A DNA stretch of 64,000 bases from Chitinophaga varians (lineage in GTDB: Bacteria; Bacteroidota; Bacteroidia; Chitinophagales; Chitinophagaceae). The stretch's first letter is position 1, and the number at the start of each line of letters is the position of its first letter. The DNA is taken from the NCBI RefSeq assembly GCF_014529945.1, contig NZ_JACVFB010000002.1, forward strand, positions 310,001 through 374,000, read 5' to 3'. The notes below the pieces were generated by a model, which saw only the letters and a list, made by a program, of their open reading frames with translations, made no database searches and had not been told where the DNA came from. Shown here one piece after another: positions 42,623 to 52,380 of this stretch. The translations under genes and the position numbers were made by a program.

Positions 42623-43633
42623 TTAGATTTTAGAGAATTCACCCTTTTCCACATGCACTTCAGCTGCTTTTTCATCAGCCACCCGGATAAGGTCTTTGAT
42701 CAGGTCCAGGTCATCAATGATTTCACTGTCAGAGCTGTATTCCACTCCCAGGTCATTCATATTCTTGTTGGCCCACCAAGGGTGTACTGTAAAATAGTCT
42801 CCATGATCTTCTGTACGTTGCAGTTCCTCTTCAGTAATCAATATCTCATGCAGTTTTTCGCCTGGATACTTTCCAATCACTTTAAAGCTGAACGGACGCT
42901 CAAACTCATCACATAATACTTTTGCAATATTGGTGATACGTGCACTGGGGGCTTTCTTCACAAAAGTTTCACCTCCATTGGCGTTTTCTGTAGCATACAT
43001 TACCAGGTCTATCGCGTCGCTCAGTGTAAGCAGGAAGCGGGTCATTTCCTCATCGGTAATGGTAATTTCCTGATCTTCCTGAAGCTGTTTTCTGAAAAAA
43101 GGAATAACAGAGCCTCTGGACAGCAATACGTTTCCGTAGCGTACCACGCAGAAAATAGTTCCTTTGTTTTCAGGGGAGTGATTGGCACTCAACACCAGTC
43201 TTTCCTGGGTAGCTTTGGTCATACCCATTACATTTACTGGTTTCACTGCTTTATCTGTGCTTACACAAATGAACTTACCTACTTTATGCTTAAGCGCAGC
43301 AGTGATCACATTCTGCACACCTATAATGTTGGTCTTTACAGCTTCAAACGGAGAGTTTTCACAAACAGGTACATGTTTCAGCGCAGCAGCCTGATAAACA
43401 ATATCAACTCCTTCCATTACTTCATCTACCCGGACAAAATCACGTATATCACCGATGAAAAACTTCAATTTGGGATGATTCTTATAATGAATCCTCATGT
43501 CATACTGCTTTTTTTCATCCCTGCTCAGGATACGGATTTCCTTTACGTCTTTCTGTAATAAGCGGTGAACAATGTAATTACCAAATGAGCCCGTACCACC
43601 TGTTACAAGTATGGTTTTATTTTCATAGTGCAT
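42623..43633 (-). CDS. UDP-N-acetylglucosamine 4,6-dehydratase (FlaA1/PseB/CapE type)
   Basis: This 336-residue extended SDR has TGGTGSFG (11-18) and the family segment VSTDKAVKPVNVMGMTKATQE, where Met replaces the usual catalytic Tyr (the Ser-Met-Lys pattern known from soluble and membrane UDP-GlcNAc dehydratases such as FlaA1 and WbpM). QAAALKHVPVCE and KYPGEKLHEILI are also typical. It makes a 4-keto-6-deoxy-hexosamine nucleotide, with or without C5 inversion, which the aminotransferase downstream can use. Confidence 0.92.
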   Translation of the reverse strand: MHYENKTILVTGGTGSFGNYIVHRLLQKDVKEIRILSRDEKKQYDMRIHYKNHPKLKFFIGDIRDFVRVDEVMEGVDIVYQAAALKHVPVCENSPFEAVKTNIIGVQNVITAALKHKVGKFICVSTDKAVKPVNVMGMTKATQERLVLSANHSPENKGTIFCVVRYGNVLLSRGSVIPFFRKQLQEDQEITITDEEMTRFLLTLSDAIDLVMYATENANGGETFVKKAPSARITNIAKVLCDEFERPFSFKVIGKYPGEKLHEILITEEELQRTEDHGDYFTVHPWWANKNMNDLGVEYSSDSEIIDDLDLIKDLIRVADEKAAEVHVEKGEFSKI

Positions 43634-43657
43634 AATACTGCTTGGTTTTATTGAAGT

Positions 43658-44752
43658 TTATTTTTCTTTTAAAATATCTGCCAAAAAATAACGGATGGAA
43701 AACCATACCAATATTAACAGTCCCGCTAATATTCCGCCAACAACGGTAGCAGCTGCTTTTCCTACTTTCACCTTTTTCAGAGGCCATATAGGTTCATCCA
43801 CCCGCTGAATAATAGGCGTTTCCTGAGACAACTGGATCTTAGCCATTTCCAGGTTCTTCACCACTTCTCCATACATCGTGCCTAACATCACTTTATCCCT
43901 TGATTCTATCTCCGTTCTTACAGTCGCCATCCTTCTGACCGGATTCACATTGATATCCTGTGTTTCTGCTACTGTATAAGTTTTACGATTTAACAACCCA
44001 AGAATAGAATCCGCCCGGGCTTCCAGTTTTTCCACATTTTTCCGGGAACGTTGTGTCTTTACCGTTACAAAAAAATCTATTGCCTTATTCACCAATCTTT
44101 CAGTAAAAAGCTTAGAGAAAACTTCGCTGGTTGTGCTCGTTCCTATATAGATAAAACCGGATTTCTTATCCGGTTTAAGTACACTCAGGTTTTTCTTTAA
44201 AATATCTTTATGCAGCAATATCATTATGCTATCCTGCAACCGGGTTAAACCACGTTCATTGGCTTTTAGCGGAAAGGCGAAACCCTGAAGATTCTTTTTA
44301 TCCTTCCATCCATCTTTCCAGTTATTGGCATCAATATAAAGATCGGCCAGCGTAATGGCCTTTCCATTCCAGACTGTATCCGTTAATAATGTCTGACTTA
44401 CAATTAACCGGGATTTCAGGAACTCCAGTATATTGTCTCCAGAAAAAATCCCACTTCCGCTATTTCCCGGCAGATCGATACCAAACTGTGCAGCCAGACC
44501 GGCATAAGATCCGAGGGAACTGGATTTGGTATCTTCTACGATAAAGGTCAGCTCTCCAATGTACTGCGGCTTTTTCAATAACGCATAAGTCAGACCCAGC
44601 CCTCCTCCAATCAAACCAAATAACACGACAATGAGTTTTTTCCTCCATAAGTAATTTATCCAGTCTTTAACTTTCAGGATAAACTCTTTCAGCGAAATTC
44701 CATCTTCCTGTTGCCTGTTTGCAGCCTCATTCGTTGATTGATGGTATGCCAT
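43658..44752 (-). CDS. Wzz-type polysaccharide chain-length regulator
   Basis: This 364-residue protein has two transmembrane segments near the ends (LIVVLFGLIGGGLGLTYAL at about 40-58 and AATVVGGILAGLLILVWF at about 333-350) around a periplasmic helical domain, the PCP/Wzz pattern. A short Pro-containing motif before the second helix (RVDEPIWPLKKVKVG) is typical. It has no C-terminal tyrosine kinase, so control of chain length here does not include the BY-kinase part of Wzc. Second gene of the operon. Confidence 0.9.
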   Translation of the reverse strand: MAYHQSTNEAANRQQEDGISLKEFILKVKDWINYLWRKKLIVVLFGLIGGGLGLTYALLKKPQYIGELTFIVEDTKSSSLGSYAGLAAQFGIDLPGNSGSGIFSGDNILEFLKSRLIVSQTLLTDTVWNGKAITLADLYIDANNWKDGWKDKKNLQGFAFPLKANERGLTRLQDSIMILLHKDILKKNLSVLKPDKKSGFIYIGTSTTSEVFSKLFTERLVNKAIDFFVTVKTQRSRKNVEKLEARADSILGLLNRKTYTVAETQDINVNPVRRMATVRTEIESRDKVMLGTMYGEVVKNLEMAKIQLSQETPIIQRVDEPIWPLKKVKVGKAAATVVGGILAGLLILVWFSIRYFLADILKEK

Positions 44753-44775
44753 TTAACTAATTATAAACTTAACGA

Positions 44776-47283
44776 TTATTTTATTGTATTCAATATGGTT
44801 ACAATTACAAGCGCCACCGAAGCAAGGCCGCTTGCGATAGCAATTCCTTCCTGCCCGCTCAACCCTTTTTTCTCTCTGCGCGACGGCACATATATTTCTG
44901 CACCCGGTTTTACCCTGGGGTATGAATTAAAGAAAAATACTTTTTTGGTATTCTTCACCTCTCCATTTGCGTATACGATATAACTTCTCCGTTTCATGGC
45001 CTGCGCCGTAAATCCTCCGGCACCATGGATATAGTCCTTGAAGTTATATTTACCATCAAACCGTACCTTTTTCGGAAAATATACTTCTCCAAACAACTGT
45101 ACAGTCTGTAATTTCTTGGGAACTTTAATCACATCTCCTTCCTCCAGTAATAAGTCATACTTAGAGCCAGGATGTTTCATGATATGGTCCAGGTTGATAC
45201 CCAACAATTGTTCTTTCCGGTCCACTGCCGCCTGTACCCGTGCGATGTCCGTACTATCCTGCAGTTTGTTGTAGAATACCTGCAGCTTGTTGGCCAGCAA
45301 CATACTATCGCTTTCATTGATGAACGTTTTGCGCATCATCACCGCGCCTTCCGGATACGCCTCGGGGCGAAGTCCGCCTGATCTTTTAATCAGATCAGAA
45401 ATACGTTCAGAACGGTTGTTGATCGTGTAATCACCAGGGTATACCACTTCTCCGCTGATCATCACATTGGCCTGTGAGGCATATGCAGGAGAACGGCGCA
45501 CCACCACCTCATCGAAAGGTTGTAATACGAAAGCCTTCGCTTCCGGATTGTTACTGAGGTCAGCGTTAATATTGAACCGTTCTACAATGGCTTTGGTACT
45601 GTCTTTAGGATCGTACATCCCACCGCGTTTCCTGCGGGAAATTTCTACCTCCTGAAGCGATGCCGCGTCTGTAAGACCGCCGGCCATCAGGATCAGGTCT
45701 TCCAGGCGCATACTGTCTCCATAGTTAAAGTAGCCTGGCTTGTTCACCTCACCATCAATCCTTACTTCATATTCTTCCCGGAGATCGAATTTAGAGTAGA
45801 TCATCACACTGTCTTCCTTCTGTAACCGCAAGGCTGACTTCCCGGTCAGCGCATCCTGCACATTGAAGTTGATAAAAGAAGGAGTATAGTCTGACTGTAA
45901 ACGACGGATCAGGCCTCTGGAGAGGGCGGCATTTTCTTTCACGCCATCCGCTCTTTTGATCAGGTCACTGATAGTCATATTATCTTCGAGGGCATAGTTT
46001 CCCGGATGGAAAACAGCGCCAGCAATGGTTACCCGGTTGCTAAAGCGGTTCAGAATTGAGTCAATAAAAAACTGGTCACCAGACTTTAATTTAAAGGAAG
46101 CAATATCGCTGGCTTTAACGTTCACTACCTCCCGCTCTCTGTTGTTTACACGGTAAACCCGTATCACATCCTGGAAAGATTTGTCCGTATAGCCACCCGC
46201 GTAATCCAGAATTTGCTGGAGCGACTCATTATCCTTCGCTTCAAAAATTGCCTGACGTTTCACTTCTCCGATCAACTCCACCCGTGTTTTATAAGGATTT
46301 ACCTTCACAATATCCTGGTCCTGTAATACAATATTGTTGCTGAGGTCGCCGTGTGCCAGAAAATCATACAAATCAAAGGTCGCCGCTGTTGAACCATTAC
46401 GGATCACCTGTATATTACGAAAAGAGCCATTTTCTGTAGGACCACCGGAAACGTATAAAGCGTTGGCCACCGTAGCCAGCGATGGAATGGTGTAAGAACC
46501 CGGATTCACCACTTCACCGATCAACAATACCCGGATACTCCGGATATTGCCCAGGGAAATCTGCACAGAGGTGTTACCAGACTTAATACCGCTGTAAATA
46601 GTAGCTAACTGTTTGGTAATCCTGTTCTTAGCTTCCTCCATGGTTAACCCGTTCACATATACCGGCCCCAGATTAGGGATACGGATATAACCATCCGGTG
46701 TTACTTTCAGGCGATGCTGTACTTCAGAATACCCATATACGTCTATCAGAATCTCATCATTGGCTGCCAGACGGTAATTAGGAGGCGTCGGCATTTTAAG
46801 ATTGGGCTCAAACGTCAGGTTCTTATTGTTGAAAAGTTCCGATCCAAAAATTTTCTTTCTTCTTTTTTCCCGCTCCCGTTCCTCACGGGTTTGTGGCTTC
46901 TCCTTTTTTCCCGTCCCTGCGTCTTCCGTCATGTCTTCCTCGTCCACCTTACGGCTACCCGTCTCATCTTCGTTTTCTCTTTTGTTTTTTTCCCTGCTCT
47001 TCTGACTCTGGTCCAGTTCCCTGTCCAATCCCATTTGCTGAATCCGGTTCTTCAGTTTACTCACCTCAATGTCCGGAATTCCTTTCTGCTGTGCATAGGC
47101 GTCTATATCTGAAAAAGCCATATTGTTCTTTTTCATCTCAGCCACCAGCTGACGGATCTGATCATCACTCAGATTGTCAACCTTCATCTGCCGGATTTGT
47201 TCTTTGGATAATGCTGGATTCTGCGCGGTCACACAATAGCCAATAAACAGGAAAAGCTGTAGCAGCAATAATTTTCTGAACAT
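44776..47283 (-). CDS. Polysaccharide export outer-membrane protein (Wza-like, multi-SLBB)
   Basis: This 835-residue protein has a signal peptide (MFRKLLLLQLFLFIGYCVTA), a charged helical region (about 60-145, very rich in Lys/Glu/Arg), the polysaccharide-export domain (LAANDEILIDVYGYSEVQHR then GYIRIPNLGPVYVNGLTMEE), and at least five SLBB repeats (for example IRVLLIGEVVNPGSY, VELIGEVKRQ, RVTIAGAVFHPGNY, YEVRIDGEVNKPGY, VMISGEVVYPGDY). A C-terminal transmembrane helix ends it. It is longer than E. coli Wza (about 380), as usual in Bacteroidota. It forms the channel for the mature polymer and is the first gene of the operon. Confidence 0.93.
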   Translation of the reverse strand: MFRKLLLLQLFLFIGYCVTAQNPALSKEQIRQMKVDNLSDDQIRQLVAEMKKNNMAFSDIDAYAQQKGIPDIEVSKLKNRIQQMGLDRELDQSQKSREKNKRENEDETGSRKVDEEDMTEDAGTGKKEKPQTREEREREKRRKKIFGSELFNNKNLTFEPNLKMPTPPNYRLAANDEILIDVYGYSEVQHRLKVTPDGYIRIPNLGPVYVNGLTMEEAKNRITKQLATIYSGIKSGNTSVQISLGNIRSIRVLLIGEVVNPGSYTIPSLATVANALYVSGGPTENGSFRNIQVIRNGSTAATFDLYDFLAHGDLSNNIVLQDQDIVKVNPYKTRVELIGEVKRQAIFEAKDNESLQQILDYAGGYTDKSFQDVIRVYRVNNREREVVNVKASDIASFKLKSGDQFFIDSILNRFSNRVTIAGAVFHPGNYALEDNMTISDLIKRADGVKENAALSRGLIRRLQSDYTPSFINFNVQDALTGKSALRLQKEDSVMIYSKFDLREEYEVRIDGEVNKPGYFNYGDSMRLEDLILMAGGLTDAASLQEVEISRRKRGGMYDPKDSTKAIVERFNINADLSNNPEAKAFVLQPFDEVVVRRSPAYASQANVMISGEVVYPGDYTINNRSERISDLIKRSGGLRPEAYPEGAVMMRKTFINESDSMLLANKLQVFYNKLQDSTDIARVQAAVDRKEQLLGINLDHIMKHPGSKYDLLLEEGDVIKVPKKLQTVQLFGEVYFPKKVRFDGKYNFKDYIHGAGGFTAQAMKRRSYIVYANGEVKNTKKVFFFNSYPRVKPGAEIYVPSRREKKGLSGQEGIAIASGLASVALVIVTILNTIK

Positions 47284-47828
47284 GTATTAATAGGATAAAA
47301 AACTTCTCGAATACCTTTCTGGAAAACACTTGTAAGGTGTCATACCCCTAAGGGGTAGCCAAACAAGCTGCAAATCTATTAAAAATAACATATAAATGTG
47401 ACAGGAATCGGTTTAGCTAACCGTTTTGTTTTGAAATCGTTAGATAATTTCCGATAAGCGTTGAAACATCTACCCGCTTTCCCCGATAAGATTAACAAAA
47501 ATAAACGTGCTGCGGTAAGTTTCCTATTAACTTTAAGTATATTATAATATAAAAAAATTATTAATCCATCATCCTCAATATAACTGAAACATTTTCAATC
47601 CATTTTCCCCTTTTTCTCGTTAATACTATCAGAGAGTCATGCTGATCAGACCTGTTGTTTTTTTAAGACCACCTGAATCAATTTTTTTACCACACCGGAC
47701 CACTCAAAAGACCATATTTTAACTAAAAACATATCCTTAAACCATTGTAAACCAATTTCTTATTAATATTCTGTGAAAGCTTGACGCTGTGCGGTTCCGT
47801 TTCATTCAGTTAAGCCAAAACCTGAAAC
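47284..47828. other. Divergent intergenic region, polysaccharide operon / sigma factor
   Basis: No gene is visible. It holds the operon promoter region with the TACCCCT-A-AGGGGTA palindrome (separate entry) and a small CGGTT-tagct-AACCG hairpin followed by TTTTGTTTTG (47413-47437), which could stop plus-strand transcription. The rest is AT-rich. No clear -7 element was found for the sigma-factor gene. Confidence 0.6.
47343..47378 (-). promoter_or_regulatory. Candidate promoter and operator of the polysaccharide operon
   Basis: On the minus strand TAGATTTG (47378-47371) matches TAnnTTTG. About 13 bases further on lies TACCCCT-A-AGGGGTA (47343-47357), perfect 7-bp arms around one base. The palindrome would fall near the transcription start, in the early leader, where it could be an operator or an RNA hairpin. 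No good TTG -33 element is at the usual spacing. Confidence 0.5.
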
Positions 47829-48332
47829 ATGATGTCATCTGTTGAATTTAACACCTTGCTTATCGGAAACGCTGATTTCCTGAAACCCTTTGCATTTACC
47901 CTTACCAAAGATGCCGAACAGGCTAAAGACCTATACCAGGAAACCCTGTTCCGCGCCCTTTCCAATCAGGAAAAATACCTGGAAGGCACCAACATCCGCG
48001 CCTGGCTGTTTACCATTATGCGTAATATCTTCATCAACCACTACCGGAAAAAAGCCAAAAACAGGATGATAGCCGAACCCAGTGTCAGTGATTTTTTCCT
48101 TAACTACCAGCAAAGCCCCACCAGCAACAAAGCAGACACCAACCTCCGGATGAAAGATATACACGTCGCCGTCTATCACCTCCCTCAAATCTTTAAACAA
48201 CCGTTCCTCCTCTATTATGAAGGATATAAATACTTCGAAATAGCAGACATTCTCCAGGAACCGCTCGGGACCATCAAAAGCCGGATTCACTTTGCCCGTA
48301 AAATACTCAAGACACAGGTGCTGCGGCACTAA
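47829..48332 (+). CDS. ECF-type RNA polymerase sigma factor
   Basis: This 167-residue sigma-70-family factor has region 2 (FLKPFAFTLTKDAEQAKDLYQET and WLFTIMRNIFINHYRK) and region 4 (FLLYYEGYKYFEIADILQ with the HTH PLGTIKSRIHFARKIL). It has no region 3, as in ECF factors. No anti-sigma gene is adjacent. It diverges from the polysaccharide operon, which it might regulate, but nothing in the sequence proves this. Confidence 0.95.
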   Translation: MMSSVEFNTLLIGNADFLKPFAFTLTKDAEQAKDLYQETLFRALSNQEKYLEGTNIRAWLFTIMRNIFINHYRKKAKNRMIAEPSVSDFFLNYQQSPTSNKADTNLRMKDIHVAVYHLPQIFKQPFLLYYEGYKYFEIADILQEPLGTIKSRIHFARKILKTQVLRH

Positions 48333-48400
48333 ATCCCTGTTGCGTTCCTTCACTATAATAGTTATCTTGGCGAATTACCAAACAACCAAATAATCCTATA

Positions 48401-49522
48401 GTGACTGCATCGCAACGTTTTTTATCACTCGACGTCTTCCGCGGCCTCACGGTAGCCGCCATGATCCTCGTCAACAATCCGGGTAGCTGGGAGTACGTGT
48501 ACGCGCCGCTGGAACATGCTAAATGGCACGGCTGTACGCCTACTGACCTCGTTTTCCCGTTCTTCCTCTTTGCTGTCGGCAACGCCATGAGCTTTGCCAT
48601 GAAAAAATACGCCGACGCCGGCAACGCAGCGGTCATCCGGAAAATACTCACCCGCACCCTGCTGATATTCGGTATCGGCCTGCTGCTCAACTGGTTCCCG
48701 TTCGTGAAATGGGCCGATGGCCAGCTGGTCATGAAACCGCTCAGCAACCTGCGCATCCTGGGTGTATTCCCGCGTATTGCCCTCTGCTACGGCGCTGCAG
48801 CACTCATTGTCCACTACCTGAAAGATAAAGGCGCCTTTGTCATGGCCTGCATTATCCTGCTCGCCTACTGGTTCGTTCTCATAGCCTTCGGTACCGGCGA
48901 CCCGTACAGCCTGGAAGGCTATGCCGGTCTGCCGCTCGACAAGTTAATACTGGGAGAAAATCATATGTATAAAGGGGAAGGAGTACCTTTTGATCCGGAA
49001 GGCATCCTCAGCACTTTCCCGGCCACCTGCAACGTGATCTTCGGATACCTCGCCGGTAAATTCATTCAGGAGAAAGGGAAAACCTACGAAATGCTCGCCC
49101 GCCTGATGATCATGGGCTGCATCCTCATCTTTGCCGCGCTCTGCTGGGACATGGTGTTTCCGATCAACAAAAAAATATGGACCAGCTCCTACGTGCTCTA
49201 CACAGTAGGCATCGCACTGCTGCTGCTCTCCATCCTGATGTATATCGTGGAATTCCGCGGGCTTACCCGGTGGACCACCTTCTTCACCGTATTCGGTAAA
49301 AACCCGCTCTTCATCTATGTACTGTCGGGCGTGGTAGTGAAGCTATACCTGCTGATACGCCCGGTACCTGGCCAGAACATGTACACCTGGTTGTACCAAA
49401 ACGTATTCCAGCCTATCGGCGGCAATATGGTGGGCTCTTTCCTGTTTGCCCTGTTCCACGTGTGCGCGTTCGCAGCAGTAGGTTACTGGATGGACAAAAA
49501 GAAAATCTACGTACGGGTATAA
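48401..49522 (+). CDS. HGSNAT-like membrane acyltransferase (DUF5009)
   Basis: This 373-residue protein has about ten transmembrane segments and opens with the family motif RFLSLDVFRGLTVAAMILVN followed by HAKWHGCTPTDLVFPFFLF, as in heparan-alpha-glucosaminide N-acetyltransferase relatives. Those enzymes pass an acetyl group across the membrane to an amino sugar. It starts at GTG. It ends in a short overlap with the convergent desaturase-like gene. The substrate is unknown; cell-wall or glycosaminoglycan sugars are possible. Confidence 0.9.
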   Translation: MTASQRFLSLDVFRGLTVAAMILVNNPGSWEYVYAPLEHAKWHGCTPTDLVFPFFLFAVGNAMSFAMKKYADAGNAAVIRKILTRTLLIFGIGLLLNWFPFVKWADGQLVMKPLSNLRILGVFPRIALCYGAAALIVHYLKDKGAFVMACIILLAYWFVLIAFGTGDPYSLEGYAGLPLDKLILGENHMYKGEGVPFDPEGILSTFPATCNVIFGYLAGKFIQEKGKTYEMLARLMIMGCILIFAALCWDMVFPINKKIWTSSYVLYTVGIALLLLSILMYIVEFRGLTRWTTFFTVFGKNPLFIYVLSGVVVKLYLLIRPVPGQNMYTWLYQNVFQPIGGNMVGSFLFALFHVCAFAAVGYWMDKKKIYVRV

Positions 49523-50724
49523 CCATATACCAACCGGTAATACCGCTCCTTTAGCCGCGACTGGAAGTAGACGGCTGTCGTTAATATCAGCGCCGCCAGT
49601 GTGAGCAACGAAGGATGTGGCCAGTAGTAGTACAATGCAAAACACAAAACGCTGTAACGGGCATACTCCAGGTAAAACACCCAGCGTTTCTGCTCCAGGA
49701 TAGCGCCGCAGTTCATCAGCGTAAGCAGGATCAGCAGCGTAACACACCCTTGTACAAATACCGGCACATAATGCTCCAGCAATAAAAAAACAAACAATAA
49801 TGTGAGTGTGGCAGCCATCTGCCACACCACATAATTATTTAGTTTAGGCGTTTCCGTTAGTGTACGGTTTCGCAACAGAAACGTTTCTTCCAATATCTCC
49901 CTCGCCGCAGGATCTACATAATCAGGCTTCCCGAAAACCACCCGCAGCTTGTTGCGCCATCCGTTCGCTCTCCTGACGGAATACAGCATCTCCAGTATGA
50001 AATGAAAATGTTGCCACAGAAAACTGTTGCTTTCCAGTGGCTTGGTAAGACCGTATACCGGCTCCTCTTCTTCTTTCTGAAAAGTGCCAAATAACTTGTC
50101 CCATATAATGAACACGTCGCCGTAGTTCTTATCCAGGTATTTCGGATTGCTGGCATGGTGCACCCGATGATGCGATGGCGTGACCAGAATATATTCCAGG
50201 ATGCCCAGCTTGCCGATAGTACGGGTATGAATGAAAAAGGGATACAGCCCGTGCACCAGCAACATACTGGTGATCATCGCCGGCGGAAATCCGATGACAG
50301 GCAATATTGCCCAGAAACCCGTACGGATGAAAGCCTGGAAAACAGTGATACGCGCAGATACCGTATAGTTAAATTCCTCACTCTGATGATGCACCACATG
50401 CGCACACCAGAACAGCGTTACCTCATGTGCCAGGCGGTGGTACCAATACCAGATAAAGTCGGTACAAACCAGCAACGCCACCCACAGCAACACGCCGGAT
50501 TTAATATCAAACAAGGCATAGTGCCTATGCAGATAATCATACACGAAATAAAAAAGCCCTACCGTAAAGGTGTCAAGCAACCTTTCGGCAATACCCACGC
50601 TGATGTTCGCAATGGAATCATTGAACTTAAAATAACGTTTCCCTTTTTTGTGTGCCACCAGATACTCCAAACCCATGAATGCCAGAAAAAAAGGAACCGC
50701 CAATGCCAGAAAATTCAAATGCAC
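49507..50724 (-). CDS. Fatty-acid hydroxylase / sterol desaturase family protein
   Basis: This 405-residue membrane protein has the di-iron His motifs YWYHRLAHEVTLFW, CAHVVHHQSEEFNYT and VTPSHHRVHHASNPKYLD, plus several transmembrane segments. Family members hydroxylate or desaturate lipids. The C-terminal 130 residues add extra hydrophobic helices that are common in bacterial members. It starts with GTG at 50724, with no good ATG nearby. Its last 16 bases overlap the end of the convergent HGSNAT-like gene. Confidence 0.9.
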   Translation of the reverse strand: MHLNFLALAVPFFLAFMGLEYLVAHKKGKRYFKFNDSIANISVGIAERLLDTFTVGLFYFVYDYLHRHYALFDIKSGVLLWVALLVCTDFIWYWYHRLAHEVTLFWCAHVVHHQSEEFNYTVSARITVFQAFIRTGFWAILPVIGFPPAMITSMLLVHGLYPFFIHTRTIGKLGILEYILVTPSHHRVHHASNPKYLDKNYGDVFIIWDKLFGTFQKEEEEPVYGLTKPLESNSFLWQHFHFILEMLYSVRRANGWRNKLRVVFGKPDYVDPAAREILEETFLLRNRTLTETPKLNNYVVWQMAATLTLLFVFLLLEHYVPVFVQGCVTLLILLTLMNCGAILEQKRWVFYLEYARYSVLCFALYYYWPHPSLLTLAALILTTAVYFQSRLKERYYRLVYGYTRT

Positions 50725-50881
50725 TTGATAAAAATTTTAGCTGCTAAAAATGAAAACACAGGTCTCCCTCCATGGTGCCAGCCCATGTACAGGGTATTGT
50801 TGAATCTTGTTATTGGTGGTAACTGATAACAATATTAGAAAATATATTTCTAATATCCTACTAAATTTGTAGACTATAAAA

Positions 50882-50922
50882 AACAAAGGGCGGAAAACAG
50901 CGATGAGCCGTCTCCCGCCTTC
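50882..50922 (-). terminator. Terminator after rtcB
   Basis: On the minus strand GGCGG and CCGCC pair around a 21-base loop with some inner pairing, then CTTTGTTTTTTATAG follows. It lies 33 bp after the rtcB stop. Confidence 0.55.
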
Positions 50923-50954
50923 GCGACATTGCATATATCTGGTCAGTTCTTCAA

Positions 50955-52367
50955 CTAATCTTCTGCCGGTCCCCCATCGGCCATCCGCACCATTTTAGGT
51001 TGGAAACGGCCTACCACTTCCACCAGATCGGCTTGTGCAGCCATCACGGTATGGATATCCTTGTAAGCGCCGGGCGCCTCATCCAATCCGCCACCGATCA
51101 GGGTTACGCCATTATCCTGTAGCATTTTTCGCATTTCATCAGGGGTGATGGAAGCGATGGCCTTCGTACGGGACATCTGCCGGCCTGCGCCATGCGAAGC
51201 GGAATGCAGGCTGGTAGTTTCACCTTTACCCCGCACAATAAAGCCGGGCGCCGTCATGGAGCCGGGAATAATACCCAGTACACCTTTCCCGGCAGGGGTA
51301 GCGCCTTTACGGTGCACGATCAGCTCTTTGCCATGATGTATTTCCTTCCAGGCGAAGTTATGATGGTTCTCCACTCTCGCCAGCATGGTAGCGCCCATTT
51401 CAGCGATCAGCCGCTTATGGATCAGGTGGTGACATGCAGACGCGTAGTCACCGGCGAGGTTCATCGCCAGCCAGTACTCCTGCCCCGCCTCCGTGTTCAG
51501 GTCCAGCCACGCCAGGTGCTGCGCATCTTTTGGCAACACGCACAACTCCTTGGCCAGCCGGGTATAATGCCCGGCCACCTGCGCGCCCAGGCCACGGGAA
51601 CCGGAGTGAGACAGCACCGCCACATAATCTCCGGGAGCCAGGTCCCATTCATTGGTGGCATCGGTGATGGTCACCACGCCCCATTCCACGAAGTGGTTGC
51701 CGGAACCGGATGTTCCCAGCTGACCGGCAGCTTTCGCCTGCAGGTTACGCAGTAGCTGAATTTCTTTAAACTCGGTCCTTTCCAGCACGGCATCGTCGTC
51801 ATTCTTTTTCCATTCTGCGCCTGCGCCGAACTTGGTTTTGTATTTCAGCGCCTTTTCATACTCGCCGGCTTTCGTAGTCAGACTATCTACCGGCAGGTCC
51901 AGTATGCTCAGACACATACGGCATCCGATGTCCACGCCAACGCCATAAGGTATCACGGCATTCTCTGTGGCCAACACACCGCCTATCGGCAGGCCGTAGC
52001 CCTGATGGGCGTCCGGCATCAGCGCGCCGGCAACGGCAACGGGCAAACGTACTGCGTTGTTCAGCTGCCGGATAGCACCTTCCTCAATAGCATCACCACC
52101 GAAGATGGCGTAATCTACCGGCTTCTCCCGCAATGCTATGATGTCGGGGCCTTCTTCTGGTATCAAAGCGGTGGCTACCTCCGCCCATACCGCATCTTCG
52201 GTATAAGCGGCCGGACTAGCCAGTACCTTGGTCAGTATGGCTTCAATTTCCTCCGCTGTAGCCGTTGCGTAATGTTGGGTAATAACGTCAATGGCTGTAC
52301 TAATTACCCGGCCCTGCGGATACCCTAAGGCGCGTAATTGTTTTCCGGTCATTTTCAATTCAGACAT
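50955..52367 (-). CDS. rtcB: RNA-splicing ligase RtcB
   Basis: This 470-residue protein joins RNA 2',3'-cyclic phosphate or 3'-phosphate ends to 5'-OH ends using GTP and Mn2+. Seen are the metal-binding Cys in VGVDIGCRMCLSI, SGSGNHFVEWG, HSGSRGLGAQVAGHY, and the guanylylated-His region SASHGAGRQMSRTKA. It is the third gene of an operon after an AAA ATPase and a basic protein. Bacterial RtcB is used for RNA repair, for example after tRNA or rRNA cleavage; the partners here are not the RtcA/RtcR set of E. coli. Confidence 0.96.
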   Translation of the reverse strand: MSELKMTGKQLRALGYPQGRVISTAIDVITQHYATATAEEIEAILTKVLASPAAYTEDAVWAEVATALIPEEGPDIIALREKPVDYAIFGGDAIEEGAIRQLNNAVRLPVAVAGALMPDAHQGYGLPIGGVLATENAVIPYGVGVDIGCRMCLSILDLPVDSLTTKAGEYEKALKYKTKFGAGAEWKKNDDDAVLERTEFKEIQLLRNLQAKAAGQLGTSGSGNHFVEWGVVTITDATNEWDLAPGDYVAVLSHSGSRGLGAQVAGHYTRLAKELCVLPKDAQHLAWLDLNTEAGQEYWLAMNLAGDYASACHHLIHKRLIAEMGATMLARVENHHNFAWKEIHHGKELIVHRKGATPAGKGVLGIIPGSMTAPGFIVRGKGETTSLHSASHGAGRQMSRTKAIASITPDEMRKMLQDNGVTLIGGGLDEAPGAYKDIHTVMAAQADLVEVVGRFQPKMVRMADGGPAED

Positions 52368-52380
52368 AATGGGGGTCTAT

